From positions 11,466,875 to 11,530,874 of the forward strand of contig OZ234495.1 of NCBI GenBank assembly GCA_965153455.1: DNA of 64,000 bases, read 5' to 3'. The notes under the pieces were generated by a model. It was not told where the DNA came from. It ran no database searches and saw only the letters and a list, made by a program, of their open reading frames with translations. This document shows, piece after piece, positions 22,501-32,933 of the stretch (the first letter of the stretch is position 1; every line of letters begins with the position of its first letter). The position numbers and the translations under genes are program-made. Source of the stretch: Sphagnum compactum (Eukaryota; Bryophyta; Sphagnopsida; Sphagnales).

Positions 22501-23364
22501 TGCAATGATGGATTCGTAAGTGGTGAACCACTCTCGTTCGAACGTCAGGTGTTGCGTTGCACCCGAATCAATGATCCAATCGTTTCTCGCATGATCATTA
22601 GCACTCAAGGCGGTAACAAACATTTGTTCTTGATCATCACAAGCTTGGTTTGCTTTTTCTTTCTCATCACTCTTCTTCTTCAAACAATTCCTCACAAAGT
22701 GTCGGGGTTTTTTACAATAAAAGCAAAGCTTTTCATTTGCCTTATGAGTTTTGTTAAGCAATGCGGCATTCTCTTTACTTTCACTTTCTTTTCTTTTGGA
22801 AACCTCATGAAGCAATCGAGCGACGATGGATTGAAGGTCAACATCCTTGGTTGACATGGACTCCAAACTCGTGACCAAGTTGTCAAAAGATGGGGGAAGG
22901 CTCATGAGAAGTACCATGTAGACGTCCTCATCTTCAATGTTCACCTCAATGGAACGTAATTGATCCGCAAGCGCCTTCACCATGTTGATGTGCGCAAGCA
23001 AGTCCTCCCCTTCTTGCATTTTGATGGTGAAGAACCTCCTTCGAAGAAACAACTTGTTTCCGATGGTCTTGGCTTCGTGGACACCGCAAAGTGTTTCCCA
23101 AGCGGTTTTGACATGTTCGCAATATTGAATGTGTGCAAGTTGTGCATCCGTGAGATGTTCACAAAGTAGTGCAAATGCCTTGGTCGCCTTTTCGTTATAA
23201 TCCGTGATTTGATCTTCATCATGGGGAATTGTTGCACTACCATCAACAAACTTCCAAAGCCCATGCTGAGAAAGCATCATACGCATCTTGAACTTCCAAA
23301 GGTGAAAGTTGCCACTATCAAACTTTTCCATGACTTTCAAAGACTCCATTTGGAAGGATGACAT
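19597..23364 (-). CDS. Copia Gag-Pol polyprotein, 1,255 codons, C-terminus cut by a nonsense codon
   Basis: Start chosen at the Met of MSSFQMESLKVMEKF; upstream in-frame codons lack an ATG. Domains in order, numbered from that Met: gag 1-210; zinc knuckle C214-x2-C217-x4-H222-x4-C227 (Arg before the His instead of Gly); protease DSGA at 266-269; integrase HHCC H400, H405, C432, C435; catalytic D463, D526, E562 (D-D-35-E spacing); RT with YVDD at 987-990; RNase H with D1155, E1196/E1198 and D1233. All catalytic residues are present. The frame stops after KHIDV where sibling copies have Gln (CAG to TAG), with a CGA to TGA a few codons later; the original stop is at 19447-19449. About 50 terminal residues are lost, so function is doubtful but possible. 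It makes virus-like particles and copies the element RNA into DNA. Confidence 0.92.
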   Translation of the reverse strand: MSSFQMESLKVMEKFDSGNFHLWKFKMRMMLSQHGLWKFVDGSATIPHDEDQITDYNEKATKAFALLCEHLTDAQLAHIQYCEHVKTAWETLCGVHEAKTIGNKLFLRRRFFTIKMQEGEDLLAHINMVKALADQLRSIEVNIEDEDVYMVLLMSLPPSFDNLVTSLESMSTKDVDLQSIVARLLHEVSKRKESESKENAALLNKTHKANEKLCFYCKKPRHFVRNCLKKKSDEKEKANQACDDQEQMFVTALSANDHARNDWIIDSGATQHLTFEREWFTTYESIIARKVYMGDDTILEAIGKGSIKATMQVGGKTLLTTITQVLHVPKMKNSLISVSKLISEGLKVEFDKDGCKVNNVHGTVVAQARREKNLYLLNVNVRKESANVAKSSNEGATLWHQRLGHLNMASLKKLENMVNGMNLKEVPLHHVCEACIEGKHQRTSFPKDEASRASKLLELVRSDVCGPMKTTSRGGARYFVTFIDDFSRKTHVYLLKAKGEVFDKFKAYKALVENQTGMNIKTLRTDNGGEFVSKKFDDFLHECGIERQTSAPYTPQQNGVAERANRTIMECARSMIRAQGLDLEFWAKAVNTAVYIKNRCPTKALDSKTPQEAWTGTKPDVSHLKVFGCKTFAHIPDEKRSKLESKSIPCVFLGYCERTKTYRLMCLETKRIIKSRDVVFLEGTEEVEGVRDKRPLSNQIEHLVVDEVDELVKDVNPISLKARPAEDVEGDESTTNSSSEEKFASTQYEGLNEPQQDGPRERPQRQRKEWPRDWWVATKEVERATMAFSEEPQTVEEALNGEDAKKWEIAMQEEYDSLLVNNTWSLVPLPKGRKPISCKWVFKIKHGVDGEVERYKARLVAGGFTQTFEVDCNETFAPVAKFVSIRCILALAAIEDMEIHQMDVKTAFLNGDLEEEIYMEQPKGFTHEGEHLVCKLHKSLYGLKQSPRAWNQKLDAFLKSIEFTRSDVDFSVYVAQVKDVKFFIVVYVDDLILVCNNKDKLLQVKEELSRKFEMKDLGDLHFFLRMEVERDRAQRLLYINQIGYLKEILKRFRMEDCKAIGVPLDPKTKLKKNMNKDDEMVKVPYQQAMGSLMYAMLCTRPDLAYPISVVSQHMANPSLEHWIAVKCIFRYLQGTLQFKLRFEGLSPQDVVAYCDADWAGDLEDRRSTTGFVFMMGGGATSWSSKRQPTIALSTTEAEYMASTQATKEAIWMTKLMKELGYMKEKKAMVIRCDNQGAISLTKNPTQHARTKHIDV

Positions 23365-23672
23365 TTTGTTGAACACAAATGCTAAAACAAACACTCTATG
23401 TTTTTTGTATTCAAATGAAGTGCAAGTGGGAGAATTTGAAGTTGAAAAACTTGCTAATGTTTGAAGACCTCACTTGAAATCTCTCCCACTCAATGGCTAT
23501 ATGTCACAAAACAAAAGCCTTACAAAAAACCCTCAAACACTTGAAAAACTTTCTTACACAAACTTGAAATTTGGCTTGAAACTTGTAGAATTGGCAAAGA
23601 ACTCTCTTTGACACACTTGAAACTTAAGCCTTTCAACAACTTGAAGAAACTTCTCTTACACCTCAAACTTCA

Positions 23673-23957
23673 ATGTTGAAACTTTCAACAACTCGAAGAA
23701 CTCTCTTCCACAAACTTTCTCAAACTTCAATGTTGAAACTCTCAACAACTCGAAGAACTCTCTTCCACAAACTTTCTCAAATTTCAATGTTGAAACTCTC
23801 AACAACTCGAAGAACTCTCTTCCACAAACTTTCTCAATCCTCAATGTTGAAACTCTCAACAACTCGAAGAACTCTCTTCCACAAACTTTCTCAATCCTCA
23901 ATGTTGAAACTCTCAACAACTCGAAGAACTCTCTTCCACAAACTTTGAACTTAAAAC
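23673..23957 (-). repeat. 57-bp leader minisatellite, five units
   Basis: Units start at 23673, 23730, 23787, 23844 and 23901, exactly 57 bp (19 codons) apart. The array is open on both strands. On the sense (minus) strand it lies in a 146-codon frame (24096-23656) with repeats beginning VCGREFFELLRVSTL; on the plus strand with MLKLSTTRRTLFHKLSQ. Each unit holds the arms GAAGA and TCTTC four bases apart, able to form a small hairpin. It sits in the untranslated leader between primer site and gag. Confidence 0.9.
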
Positions 23958-24211
23958 TTTGAAACTTAAAGACTTGAAAAACACTCTTCCACACTTGAAA
24001 ACTTACAACACTTCGAAGAAGTCTCTTCCACACCTCCCACTCACTTGGAAAAAATGCAAGCTCCTTGTATGCCACCACTTGGAAATGAACTCCCACTCAC
24101 TTTGCAAACTAAAAATCTTCTCTCAAAAGGATTCTCTCTTTTTTTCTATGCAATACAAGCTCAAAACCTTTCACTACTTCTTGTTGTAACACAAGGTCCT
24201 TTCTCTTGCTT

Positions 24212-24228
24212 GGTGTGGGCCCATAACC
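24212..24228 (-). promoter_or_regulatory. Primer-binding site of the 18862-24738 element
   Basis: Plus view GGTGTGGGCCCATAACC, abutting the LTR; half-tRNA initiator Met type. Confidence 0.75.
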
Positions 24229-24738
24229 TATTGGAAACAACTTGAAAACAAGCAAGAAATGAAAGCTTCAAGGTTCATGAAATGGAACTATTGTATTAAC
24301 TAACAAGAAGATTACAAAGGTTGTATGCTTCAAATGCTACAATCACAAAACTATGGCTTGCAACAACTAACAAAGCTTGAAGGTTTTATATGCACTCAAA
24401 AACCATGAAAGGAGATAATGAAAGACTCCTCAAAACCACTCCATTATATACTAACTCCTAACCCTAAAGTAGCCATCACTTAACCCTAACCTAGCTGCCG
24501 CCTAACCCTAGCCGCCGCCAAACCCTAACCCTAGCCGCCACCAAACCCTAACCCTAGCCGCCGCCAAACCCTAACACTAGCCGCCGCCAAGCCTTAAGTA
24601 GCCTCCACTTCCAAACCCCAGCCACCACTATTCAACCTAACCTAACTACTATAAGGATGTGAATACTATTCATCCTTTTGATGAATGTTTCACACATTCA
24701 TCAACATTGGGAATTAGAAACGAATAGTATTTCTAACA
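24229..24738 (-). repeat. 5' LTR of the 18862-24738 element
   Basis: 510 bp, same ends and terminal hairpins as other family LTRs. The minisatellite at about 24485-24600 is shorter than in the 3' LTR. Confidence 0.9.
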
Positions 24739-24971
24739 AGGGTTTGGTGGCGGCTAGGTCAGGGTTAAGTGGCAGCTACTTCATGGTTAGGAGATAGTAT
24801 ATAATGGAATGGTTTTGAATTGTCTTTCATTCTTTCCTTTCATGGTTGTTGAGTGCACATAGAACCTTCAAGCTTTGTTAGTTGTTGCAAGCCATAGTTT
24901 TATGATTGTAGCATTTAAAGCATACAACCTTTGTAATCTTCTTTTAGTTAATACAATTGTTCCATTTCATG
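24739..24971 (+). repeat. Copia LTR fragment, plus orientation
   Basis: Starts inside the minisatellite (AGGGTTTGGTGGCGGC) and runs to CATTTCATG, stopping about 60 bases before the usual LTR end. By eye it is closest to the LTRs of the 34975-40530 element. Confidence 0.85.
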
Positions 24972-25047
24972 TTAAAGAAACACCGCTTGACGTGAATGTC
25001 TCCCAATGGCTGCGCGACGAAAAGGCGTTCAAAAGAGTGGTGCGCAC
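24972..25047. other. 76-bp non-repeat insert between two LTR fragments
   Basis: Noticeably more GC-rich than the surroundings. One plus frame reads as ordinary protein (contains ETPLDVNVSQWLRDE). It matches no other part of the window. It may be filler DNA from break repair or a captured gene scrap; not identified. Confidence 0.5.
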
Positions 25048-25514
25048 TATTCAAAACAACTTGAAAACAAGCAAGAAAAGAAACACTCAAGGTTCATGAA
25101 ATAGAACAATTGTATTAACCAACAAGAAGATTACAAAGGTTGTATGTTTCAAATGCTACAATCACAAAACTATGGCTTGTAACAACTACCAAAGCTTGAA
25201 GGTTCTATGTGCAGTCAAAAAACCATGAAAGGAAAGAATGAAAGACTCCTCAAAACCACTCCAATATATATTATCTCCTAACCTTAAAGTAGCTGCCACT
25301 TGACCCTAACCCTAGACATTGCCAAGCCCTAAGTAGCCTCCACTCCCAAACCCTAACCTGACTATTGTAAGGATGTGAATAATATTCATCCTTTTGATGA
25401 ATGTTTAACACATTCATCAACACTAGGAATTAAAAACGAATAGTATTTCTAACACTCCCACTCTATGAAGTTTATAATCCAAACATGCTTATCAATTTGT
25501 TATGTCGTTCTTTT
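25048..25514 (-). mobile_element. Copia 3' end: LTR plus RNase H stub, minus orientation
   Basis: LTR 25048-25454 (TATTCAAAAC...CTAACA) followed by 60 bp of internal sequence, including the purine tract and the last pol codons. It is cut by the plus-strand LTR starting at 25515. Confidence 0.85.
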
Positions 25515-25988
25515 TGTTAGAAATACTATTCGTTTCTAATTCCCAATGTTGATGAATGTGTTAAACATTCATCAAAAGGATGAATAGTATTCACATCCTT
25601 GTAGTAGTTAGGTTAGGGTTTAGAAGTGGAGACTACTTAGGGTTTGGCGGCGGCTAGGGTTAGGGTTTGGTGGCGGCTAACGTTAGGGTTTGGTGGCGGC
25701 TCGGGTTAGGGTTTGGCGCCGGCTAGGTTAAGGTTAAGTGGCGGCTACTTTAGGGTTAGGAGATAGTATGTAATGGAGTGGTTTTGAGTTGTCTTTCATT
25801 CTCTCCTTTCATGGTTTTTGAATGCACATAGAACCTTCAACCTTTGTTAGTTGTTGCAAGCCATAGTTTTGTGATTGTAGCATTTGAAGCATACAACCTT
25901 TGTAATCTTCTTGTTAGTGAATACAATTGTTTCATTTCATGAACCTTGAAGCTTTCATTTCTTGCTTGTATTCAAGTTGTTTCCAATA
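25515..25988 (+). repeat. Copia 5' LTR
   Basis: TGTTAGAAATACTATTCG...TTTCCAATA; several GGCGGCT/TAGGGTTAGGG units at about 25645-25745. Confidence 0.9.
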
Positions 25989-26005
25989 GGTTATGGGCCC
26001 ACACC
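25989..26005 (+). promoter_or_regulatory. Primer-binding site (half-tRNA type)
   Basis: GGTTATGGGCCCACACC immediately after the LTR. Confidence 0.75.
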
Positions 26006-26717
26006 AAGTAAGAGAAAGGACATTGTGTTAGAACAAGAAGTAGTGAAAGGTTTTGAGCTTGTATTGCATAGAAAAAAGGAGAGAATCCTTTTGAGACAAG
26101 GTTCTTAGTTTGCAAAGTGAGTAGGAGTTCATTTCCAAGTGGTGGCATACAAGAAGCTTGCAACTTTTCCAAGTGAGTGGGAGGTGTGGAAGAGACTTCT
26201 TCAAAGTGTTGTAAGTTCTTAAGTGTGGAAGAGTGTTCTTCAAGTCTTTAAGTTTCAAGTTTTAAGTTCAAAAGTGTGAAAAAAAGTTCTTCAAGTTTTT
26301 GAGGTTTTCAACGTTGAAGTTTGAGAAAGTGTGTGGAAGAGAGTTCTTCGAGTTGTTGAAAGTTTCAACATTGAAGTTTGAGGTGTAAGAGAAGTTTTTC
26401 AAGTTTCTTGTAAAGGTTTTACGAAAACTTGTTTTTTTAAGTTTTTGAAAGTGTTTGCTTGTACAACATAGAAAGGGAGAATCTTTTTGAGGGAAAGCTT
26501 TTTGTTTGCAAGGTCGCAAAAAGAATAATAGTCTTTCCAAGTGAGTGGGAGGTGTGGAAGAGATTTCTTCAAGGTATTGTAAGTTTTTCAAGTGTGAAAA
26601 ACTTGTTTTTCAAAGTATCAAGTTTCAAAGTGAAAGTGTTTGGAAGAGAGTTCTTTTAGTTGTTAAAAACTTCAACTTTCAAGTTTGAGAGTGTTTGTTG
26701 TAGCATTTGTGTTCAAA

Positions 26718-28198
26718 ATGTCTTCTTTTCAAATGGAGTCCTTGAAAGTCATGGAGAAGTTTGATGGTGGCAACTTTCACCTTTGGAAGTTCAAAATGTG
26801 CATGATGTTTTCCAAACATGGGCTTTGGAAATTTGTTGATGGGAGTGTCACCTTGCCAAGTGAAGAAGTTGCAAGGGCCGATTACAATGAAAAAGAGACC
26901 AAGGCTTTTGCATTGCTTTGTGAACATCTCACAGATGCCCAACTTGCACACATTCAATATTGTGACAATGTGAGAAGTGCGTGGGAGGCTCTTTGTGGTG
27001 TGCATGAAGCTAAGACCATTGGCAACAAGTTGTTCCTTCGAAGGAGATTCTTCACCATCAAAATGCAAGAAGGAGATGACATGCTTGTGCACATCAACAC
27101 GGTGAAAGCCCTTGCGGACCAACTACGTTCTATTGAGGTGAACATTACGGATGAAAATGTTTACATGGTACTCCTCATGAGCCTTCCTCCATCCTTTGAT
27201 AACTTAGTCACAAGCTTGGAGTCCATGTCCACGAAAGATGTAGACCTTCAAATCATTGTAGCAAGGTTGCTTCACGAAGTGTCCAAAAGAAAAGAATGTG
27301 AGAGTTCCGAAACTACCGCATTAGTGAACAAAACTCACAAGTCAAACGAGAAGCTTTACTTCTATTGTAAGAAACCCGGACATTTTGTGAGAAATTGTTT
27401 GAAGAAGAAAAATGATGAAAAAGAAAAAGTTAATCAAGCTTGTGAAGATCACGAGCAAATGTTGGTTGCAGCATTGAGTGCCAATGATCATTCCACGTAT
27501 GATTGGATTGTCGATTCCGGGGCAACGCAACACATGAAATTCGAACAAGAATGGTTTACCACGTACGAGCGCATTTCCCCAAGGAGGGTGTTCCATGGGT
27601 GATGACACCGTTTTGGAGGCCATTGGCAAGGGGAGCATCAAAGCCATAATGCAAGTGGGAGGCCAATTGACACACACAACCATCACCCAAGTTCTTCATG
27701 TTCCAAAAGTGAAGAATAATCTCATTTCGGTGAGTAAACTCATTTCGGAAGGTTTCAAAGTGGAGTTTGACAAGGATGGTTGTAAGGTCAACGATGCTCG
27801 AGGAGTTGTTGTGGCACAAGCACGAAGGGACAAAAACTTGTACCTTCTTAATGTGAAGGTGCGTAGGGACATGGCACACATTGCAAATTCTTTGGAGCAA
27901 AGTGCGATGCTTTGGCGTGAAAGACCTGGCCATCTCAACATGGCAAGCCTTAAGGAGTTAGATGCCATGGTGGATGGCATGAATTTGAAAGAAGTGCCGT
28001 TGCATCACATTTGTGAAGGATGCGTCAAAGGCAAACATCAAAGAACATCATTTCCCAAGGACGGAGCAACGAGGGCTTCACAACTTTTGGAGATTGTGCA
28101 CACCGATGTGTGCGGGCCAATGAAGACTACATCGCATGGTGGAGCGCGATACTTTCTCACTTTCATTCACGATTTCTCAAGGAAAACTCATGTCTTTT
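26718..28198 (+). pseudogene. Copia gag-protease-integrase, frameshifted and truncated
   Basis: Start ATG 26718 (MSSFQMESLKVMEKF). The zinc knuckle CKKPGHFVRNC is intact although the first Cys pair reads YFYC, losing one ligand. Protease DSGATQH is present. A one-base insertion near 27594 shifts the frame into 27595-28198, which holds integrase HLNMASL, CEGCVKGKHQR and the first catalytic Asp region (TDVCGPM). A second change gives HDFSRKTH where DDFSRKTH is usual. The frame ends at the junction with the LTR fragment. Confidence 0.85.
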
Positions 28199-28487
28199 CA
28201 TGAAAGGAGAGAATGAAAGACTACACAAAACCATTCCATTATATACTGACTCCTAACCCTAAAGTAGCCGCCACTTAACCCTAACCTAGCCGCTGCCTAA
28301 CCCTAGCCGCCACCAAACCCTAATCCTAGCCGCTGCCAAGCCGTAAGTAGCCTCCACTTCCAAACCCTAGCCACCACTATTCAACCTAACCTAACTACCA
28401 TAAGGATGTGAATATTATTCATCCTTTTAATGAATGTTTCACACATTCATCAACATTGGGAATTAGAAACGAATAGTATTTCTAACA
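28199..28487 (-). repeat. Copia LTR fragment, minus orientation
   Basis: From CATGAAAGGAGAG to CTAACA in plus view; the U5-side half is missing. The right end is a true LTR terminus next to gag of the following element. The left end is a deletion or recombination junction. Confidence 0.88.
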
Positions 28488-31400
28488 GAGGTTTCTAAAA
28501 GAAAAGAAAGTGAAAGTACAGAAAATGCGACATTGCTTAACAGAATTCATAAAGGAAACAAAAAAAATTGTTTTTATTGTAAAAAACCCGGACACTTTGT
28601 GAAGAATTGTTTGAAGAAAAAGAGTGATGAGAAAGAAAAGGCAAACCCAGCTTGTGAAGATCAAGAACAAATGTTTATTGCCGCCTTGGGTGCTAATGAT
28701 CATACGACGTAGGATTGGATCATCGACTCCGGCGCAACACAACACATGACATTGGAACGAGAGTGGTTCACCACTTACGAGTCCATTGTTCCACGGAAGG
28801 TGTACATGGGAGATGCCACCGTTTTGGAGGCCATTGGCAAAGGGAACATCAAGGCCACAATGCGAGTTGGAGGTAAATTGTTGCTTACAATCATCACTCA
28901 AGTTCTTCATGTTCCCAAAATGAAGAATAGTCTCATTTCCGTTAGAAAACTCATTTTGGAAGGCTTGAAAGTGGAGTTTGACAAGGATGGTTGTAAGGTG
29001 AACAATGTTCACGAAATCCTTGTGGCGAAAGCATGTAGGGAGAAGAACTTGTATCTTCTTAACATCAATGTTCGAAAGGAGAATGCATATGTGGCGAAGT
29101 TTTCGAACGAAAAAGCTACGCTTTGGCACCAAAGACTCCGCCACCTCAACATGGCAAATCTTAAGAAATTGGAGACAATGGTGAATGGCATGAATTTGAA
29201 AGAAGTGCCGTTGCACCATGTGTGTGAAGCTTGCATTGAAGGCAAACATCAAAGGACATATTTTCTTAAAGATGAAACGACTAGGGCCTCGAAGCTTTTG
29301 GAATTTGTGCATAGTGATGTGTGCGAACCGATGAAAACCACATCTCGTGGTGGAACACAATATTTTGTCACCTTCATCGACAACTTTTCGAGAAAAACTC
29401 ATGTTTACCTTTTGAAAGTGAAAGGAGAAGTGTTTGACAAATTCAAGGCATACAAGGCCTTGGTGGATAATCAAACCGGCATGAAGATCAAAACCTTACG
29501 ATCCAACAATGGAGGAGAATTTGTGTCGAAAAAGTTTGATGACTTTTTGTGTCACAACCCCACTTTGAAGGAGTGTGAGGATGACACTCACACTCCCGAA
29601 ATGGGGACTTGGGAGTCTTCCGGGAGTTTGATTGCAAGGGTCAAAACACCTCGCCTTTAGGTGTTTTCTATACCGTTGGAAAGGTTTTGAAGTGTAAATG
29701 TCGAAAATGGACTTGCATGAGCCATTCGAAAATTTGCAGCACAAGTTATGCACGAAAGAAGGGCCGGGAGTCAAACTGGCACTTTGACTCCCGACCATTA
29801 AAAGTCGGGAATCGACCTGACCCCGGTGTGTGTAAGTGGAGTGCGACACACCGTTGGAAAGTTCTTGAGGAGAGCTACAAGTTTGCTTGAAACCTCATCT
29901 CAATCGGAGGTCTGAGCGAGGAATTATGAACTCCCAAAGTCTCGAGAGTCTAAGCCGGGACAATTTCGGGATTCCTCTTTGGGAGTCCCAGGAAAAAGAG
30001 CCATTTGGATGTAGGTGCTGTGGAGTTACGCCGAGAATACTATATGGGGGAAGGTGGTGGCTTCTCCCAAGTCCAGGCCGTGGTGAGTCATGTGAGTCAA
30101 GGGTCGCCCGTGGCTTGTCCTCGCACTGAAAATGCTTTCGAATGTGAACTAACCAACTTGTTGGTTGGTTTGATGCAGGTTCGAATAACTAAGTAAAGCT
30201 TGTCCTTTGCCATAATCTAATCCCGGAGCTTCAGCACCCCCTCTACCCCTTTTAGTGTTGGAAGCTGGGAACGTGCACTAAGTTCCAAACAATTCCACTG
30301 TTTGACTTCTTTGGACCCAACTTGGGTCTAACAAGGAACTTGGGAACGCGTCACGTTTTGCGTGAATGTGGAATTCAATGAGAAACAAGTGTACCTTACA
30401 CACCACAACAAAATGGAGTTGCGAAACCAGCCAATATAACCATCATGGAGTTCGCTAGAAGCATGATTCATGCACAAGGACTTGACTTGGAGTTTTGGGC
30501 CAAGGCGGTGAACACGGTGGTTTACATCAAGAATCGATGCCCAATTAAAGCTTTTGATTCAAAGACCCTGCAAGAAGCATGGATTGGTGCAAAACCCGAT
30601 GTATATCATTTGAGAGTTTTTGGTTGCAAAACATTTACGCACATTCCTAATGAAAAAAGAAGCAAATTAGAGTCCAAATCCATACCTTGTGTGTTTTTAA
30701 GGTATTATGAAGGGAGCAAAGCATATCGCTTAATGTGTGTAGAAACCAAAAGGATCATTAAGAGTCGAGATGTTATGTTCCTTGAAGGGACGGAAGAAGT
30801 TAAAGGTGTTCAACATAATAGACCCCCTTCAAACTAAGTAGAACACCTTGTGGATGAAGTCGTGAATGATGATGAATTTGTTAAGGATGTCAATCCTATA
30901 CCTTTGAAGGAGAGACCAGCGGAAGTCATGGAAGGTGATGAATCTACATCAAACTCTTTTTTGGAAGAAGAATTTGCTCTTGCGCAAGATGAAGGTTTGA
31001 ATGAATCACAACAAGATGGACGAAGAGAAAGGCCCCAAAGACAATGTAAAAAGTGGCCTCGTGATTGGTGGGTGGCCACCAAAGAGGTGGAATAGGCCAC
31101 CATTGCTTTTTCGGAAGAACCTCAAACCGTGGAAGAGGCATTAAAGGGCGAAGATGCAAAGAAGTGGGAGATTGCCATGCAAGAAGAATATGATTCTCTT
31201 GTTGTCAACAACACTAGGTCCTTGGTGCCACTCCGCAAAGGTAGGAAGTCCATTTCTTGCAAATGGGTGTTCAAAATCAAACATGGGGTTGATGGTGAAG
31301 TCGGACGTTACAAGGCCAAACTTGTGGCAAGAGGTTTCACTCAAACATCTGAGTCGATTACAATGAAACTTTTGCACATGTTGCAAAGTTTGTGTCAATT

Positions 31401-32636
31401 CATTGTATCCTTGCATTAGCGGCCATTGAAGACATGGAGATTCATCAAATGGACATCAAAACCGCATTTCTCAATGGTGACCTTGAAGAGGAGATCTACA
31501 TGGAACAACCCGAAGGATTCACACAAGAAGATGAGCATCTTGTGTGGAAGCTTCACAAGTCATTATACGAGTTGAAACAATCTCCAAGGGCTTAGAACGA
31601 AAAGTTAAATGTTTTCTTGAAAAGCATCAAGTTTGTGAAGAGTGATGCGGATTTTAGCGTGTACGTTGCGCAAGTTAGAGATGTCAATTTTTTCATTATC
31701 GTTTATGTTGGTGATCTCACCTTGGTGTGCAATGATAAAGACAAGCTTTTGCAAGTGAAGGAAGAACTTTCTCGAAAGTTCGAAATGAAAGATCTTGGAG
31801 ATTTGCATTTCTTCCTTAGCATGGAAATGGAAAGGGATCGTGCACAACGTCTTATTTACATTAACCAAATTGGGTATCTTAAGGAGATTCTCAAATGCTT
31901 TTGCATGGAGGATTGCAAAGCCATCGAAGTACCACTTGATCCCAAGACAAAGTTGAGAAAGAATGTGAACAAGGATGATGAAATGGTGAAGCTCCTTATC
32001 AACAAGCGGTGGGATCCTTGATGTATGCCATGTTGTGTACTCGGCGAAATTTGGCATACCCAATACACATGGCAAATCCAAGCCTAGAACATTGGATTGT
32101 GGTCAAGTGCATTTTTCGATACTTGCAAGGCACTTTGAAATTCAAATTACGCTTCGGAGGATTACCACCCCAAAATTTGGTCGGATATTGTGATGCGGAT
32201 GGACCGGTGACCTTCAGGATAGGAGATCCACCATGGGGTTTGTATTGATGATAGGAGGTGGAGCCATTTCTTGGAGTAGCAAACAGCAACCCACAATCGC
32301 TTTGTCAACAACCGAGGCCGAATACATGGCAAGTACGCAAGTTACCAAGGAAGCCATATGGATGACAAAAGGAATTAGGGTATATAAAAGAAAAGAAGGT
32401 GATGGTGATTCGATGTGACAACCAAGGTGCAATATCATTGATGAAGAATCCCATGCAACATGCTCGAACAAAGCACATTGATGTGCAACATCACTTTGTT
32501 CGAAAATGAGTTGAAATGGCGAAGTTACATTCGAATATTGTTCAACGGAGGACATGGTAGTGGATGTGCTTATCAAGGCATTATAAAAAGAACGACATAA
32601 TAAATTGATAATCATCTTCGGATTAAAAATTTCATA
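28488..32636 (+). pseudogene. Copia pol relic, many lesions
   Basis: Gag end and zinc knuckle CFYCKKPGHFVKNC, then TAG in place of the Tyr or Asp codon before DWIIDSGATQH (about 28710). Protease and integrase are open at 28746-29549, with CEACIEGKHQR, and with SNNGGEF where the catalytic TDNGGEF is expected (Asp lost). After the solo LTR, integrase resumes at 30358, with a stop near 30836 in the linker. RT pieces lie at 31129-31595 and 31617-32021 with YVGD replacing YVDD. RNase H pieces run 32009-32418 and keep YCDAD and TTEAEY. Dead copy. Confidence 0.85.
29550..30353 (+). repeat. Solo LTR of a different retrotransposon (TGTCACAACC family), copy 1
   Basis: 804 bp, TGTCACAACC...GCGTCA, inserted in copia integrase. 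TTTTG lies immediately left (29545-29549) and again two bases right of the end (30356-30360). It is the same family as 52855-53757: both share the GGGCCGGGA.TCAAA hairpin region, CGTGGCCCGTCCT-like text and the CCCCTCTACCCC end region. A perfect 11-bp stem (CGGGAGTCAAA / TTTGACTCCCG) is at 29765-29793. Confidence 0.85.
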
Positions 32637-32645
32637 GAATGGGAG

Positions 32646-32933
32646 TGTTAGAAATACTATTTGTTTCTAATTCCCGATGTTGATGAATGTGTTAAACATT
32701 TATGAAAATGATGAATAGTATTCACAACCTTATAGTAGTTAGGTTGAATAGTGGTGGTTAGGATTTGGAAGTGGAGGCTACTTAGGGCTTGGCGGCGGCT
32801 AGGGTTTTAGGGTTTTGTGATTATTGCATTTAAAGCATACAAAATTTGTAATCTTCTTGTTAGTTAATACAATTGTTCCATTTCATGAACCTTGAATCTT
32901 TCATTCTTGCTTGTTTTCAAGTTGTTTCCAACA
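32646..32933 (+). repeat. Shortened copia 3' LTR
   Basis: Starts TGTTAGAAATACTATTTG after the purine tract GAATGGGAG. Most of the minisatellite and the TATA region are deleted (GGCGGCGGCTAGGG jumps to TTTTGTGATTATTGC). Ends TTTCCAACA. Confidence 0.85.

Larger units (their letters stand above)
18862..24738 (-). mobile_element. Nearly intact copia retrotransposon (subfamily A)
   Basis: Complete layout on the minus strand: 5' LTR 24738-24229, primer site 24228-24212, repeat-rich leader, single gag-pol ORF, purine tract CTCCCACTCT (plus-strand view) at 19439-19448, and 3' LTR 19438-18862. The left flank is gag sequence of another copia element (GATGT). The right flank is the middle of an LTR, so the two flanks do not match and no target duplication is visible. 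One side was therefore rearranged after insertion. Confidence 0.9.
25515..28198 (+). mobile_element. Copia element, 5' two-fifths (subfamily B)
   Basis: LTR 25515-25988, primer site 25989-26005, leader, gag, protease and part of integrase. It ends inside integrase, where a minus-strand LTR fragment is joined at about 28199. Confidence 0.88.
28488..32933 (+). mobile_element. Copia element, 3' part (subfamily A), split by a solo LTR
   Basis: Starts in late gag, runs through protease, integrase, RT and RNase H to a short 3' LTR, with a foreign solo LTR at 29550-30353 inserted in integrase. Confidence 0.88.

Noticed and set aside
24212-24228. GGGCCCATAACC considered as part of a tRNA gene
   Set aside because: No flanking tRNA arms; position next to the LTR shows it is the primer site.
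28482-29474. 330-codon minus-strand open frame
   Set aside because: Antisense of copia protease-integrase; the same His/Phe-rich shadow appears opposite every copy.
17375-32933. 5' part at 17375-18861 and 3' part at 28488-32933 considered as halves of one element
   Set aside because: Their coding types differ (subfamily B versus A) and their LTRs carry different variants.
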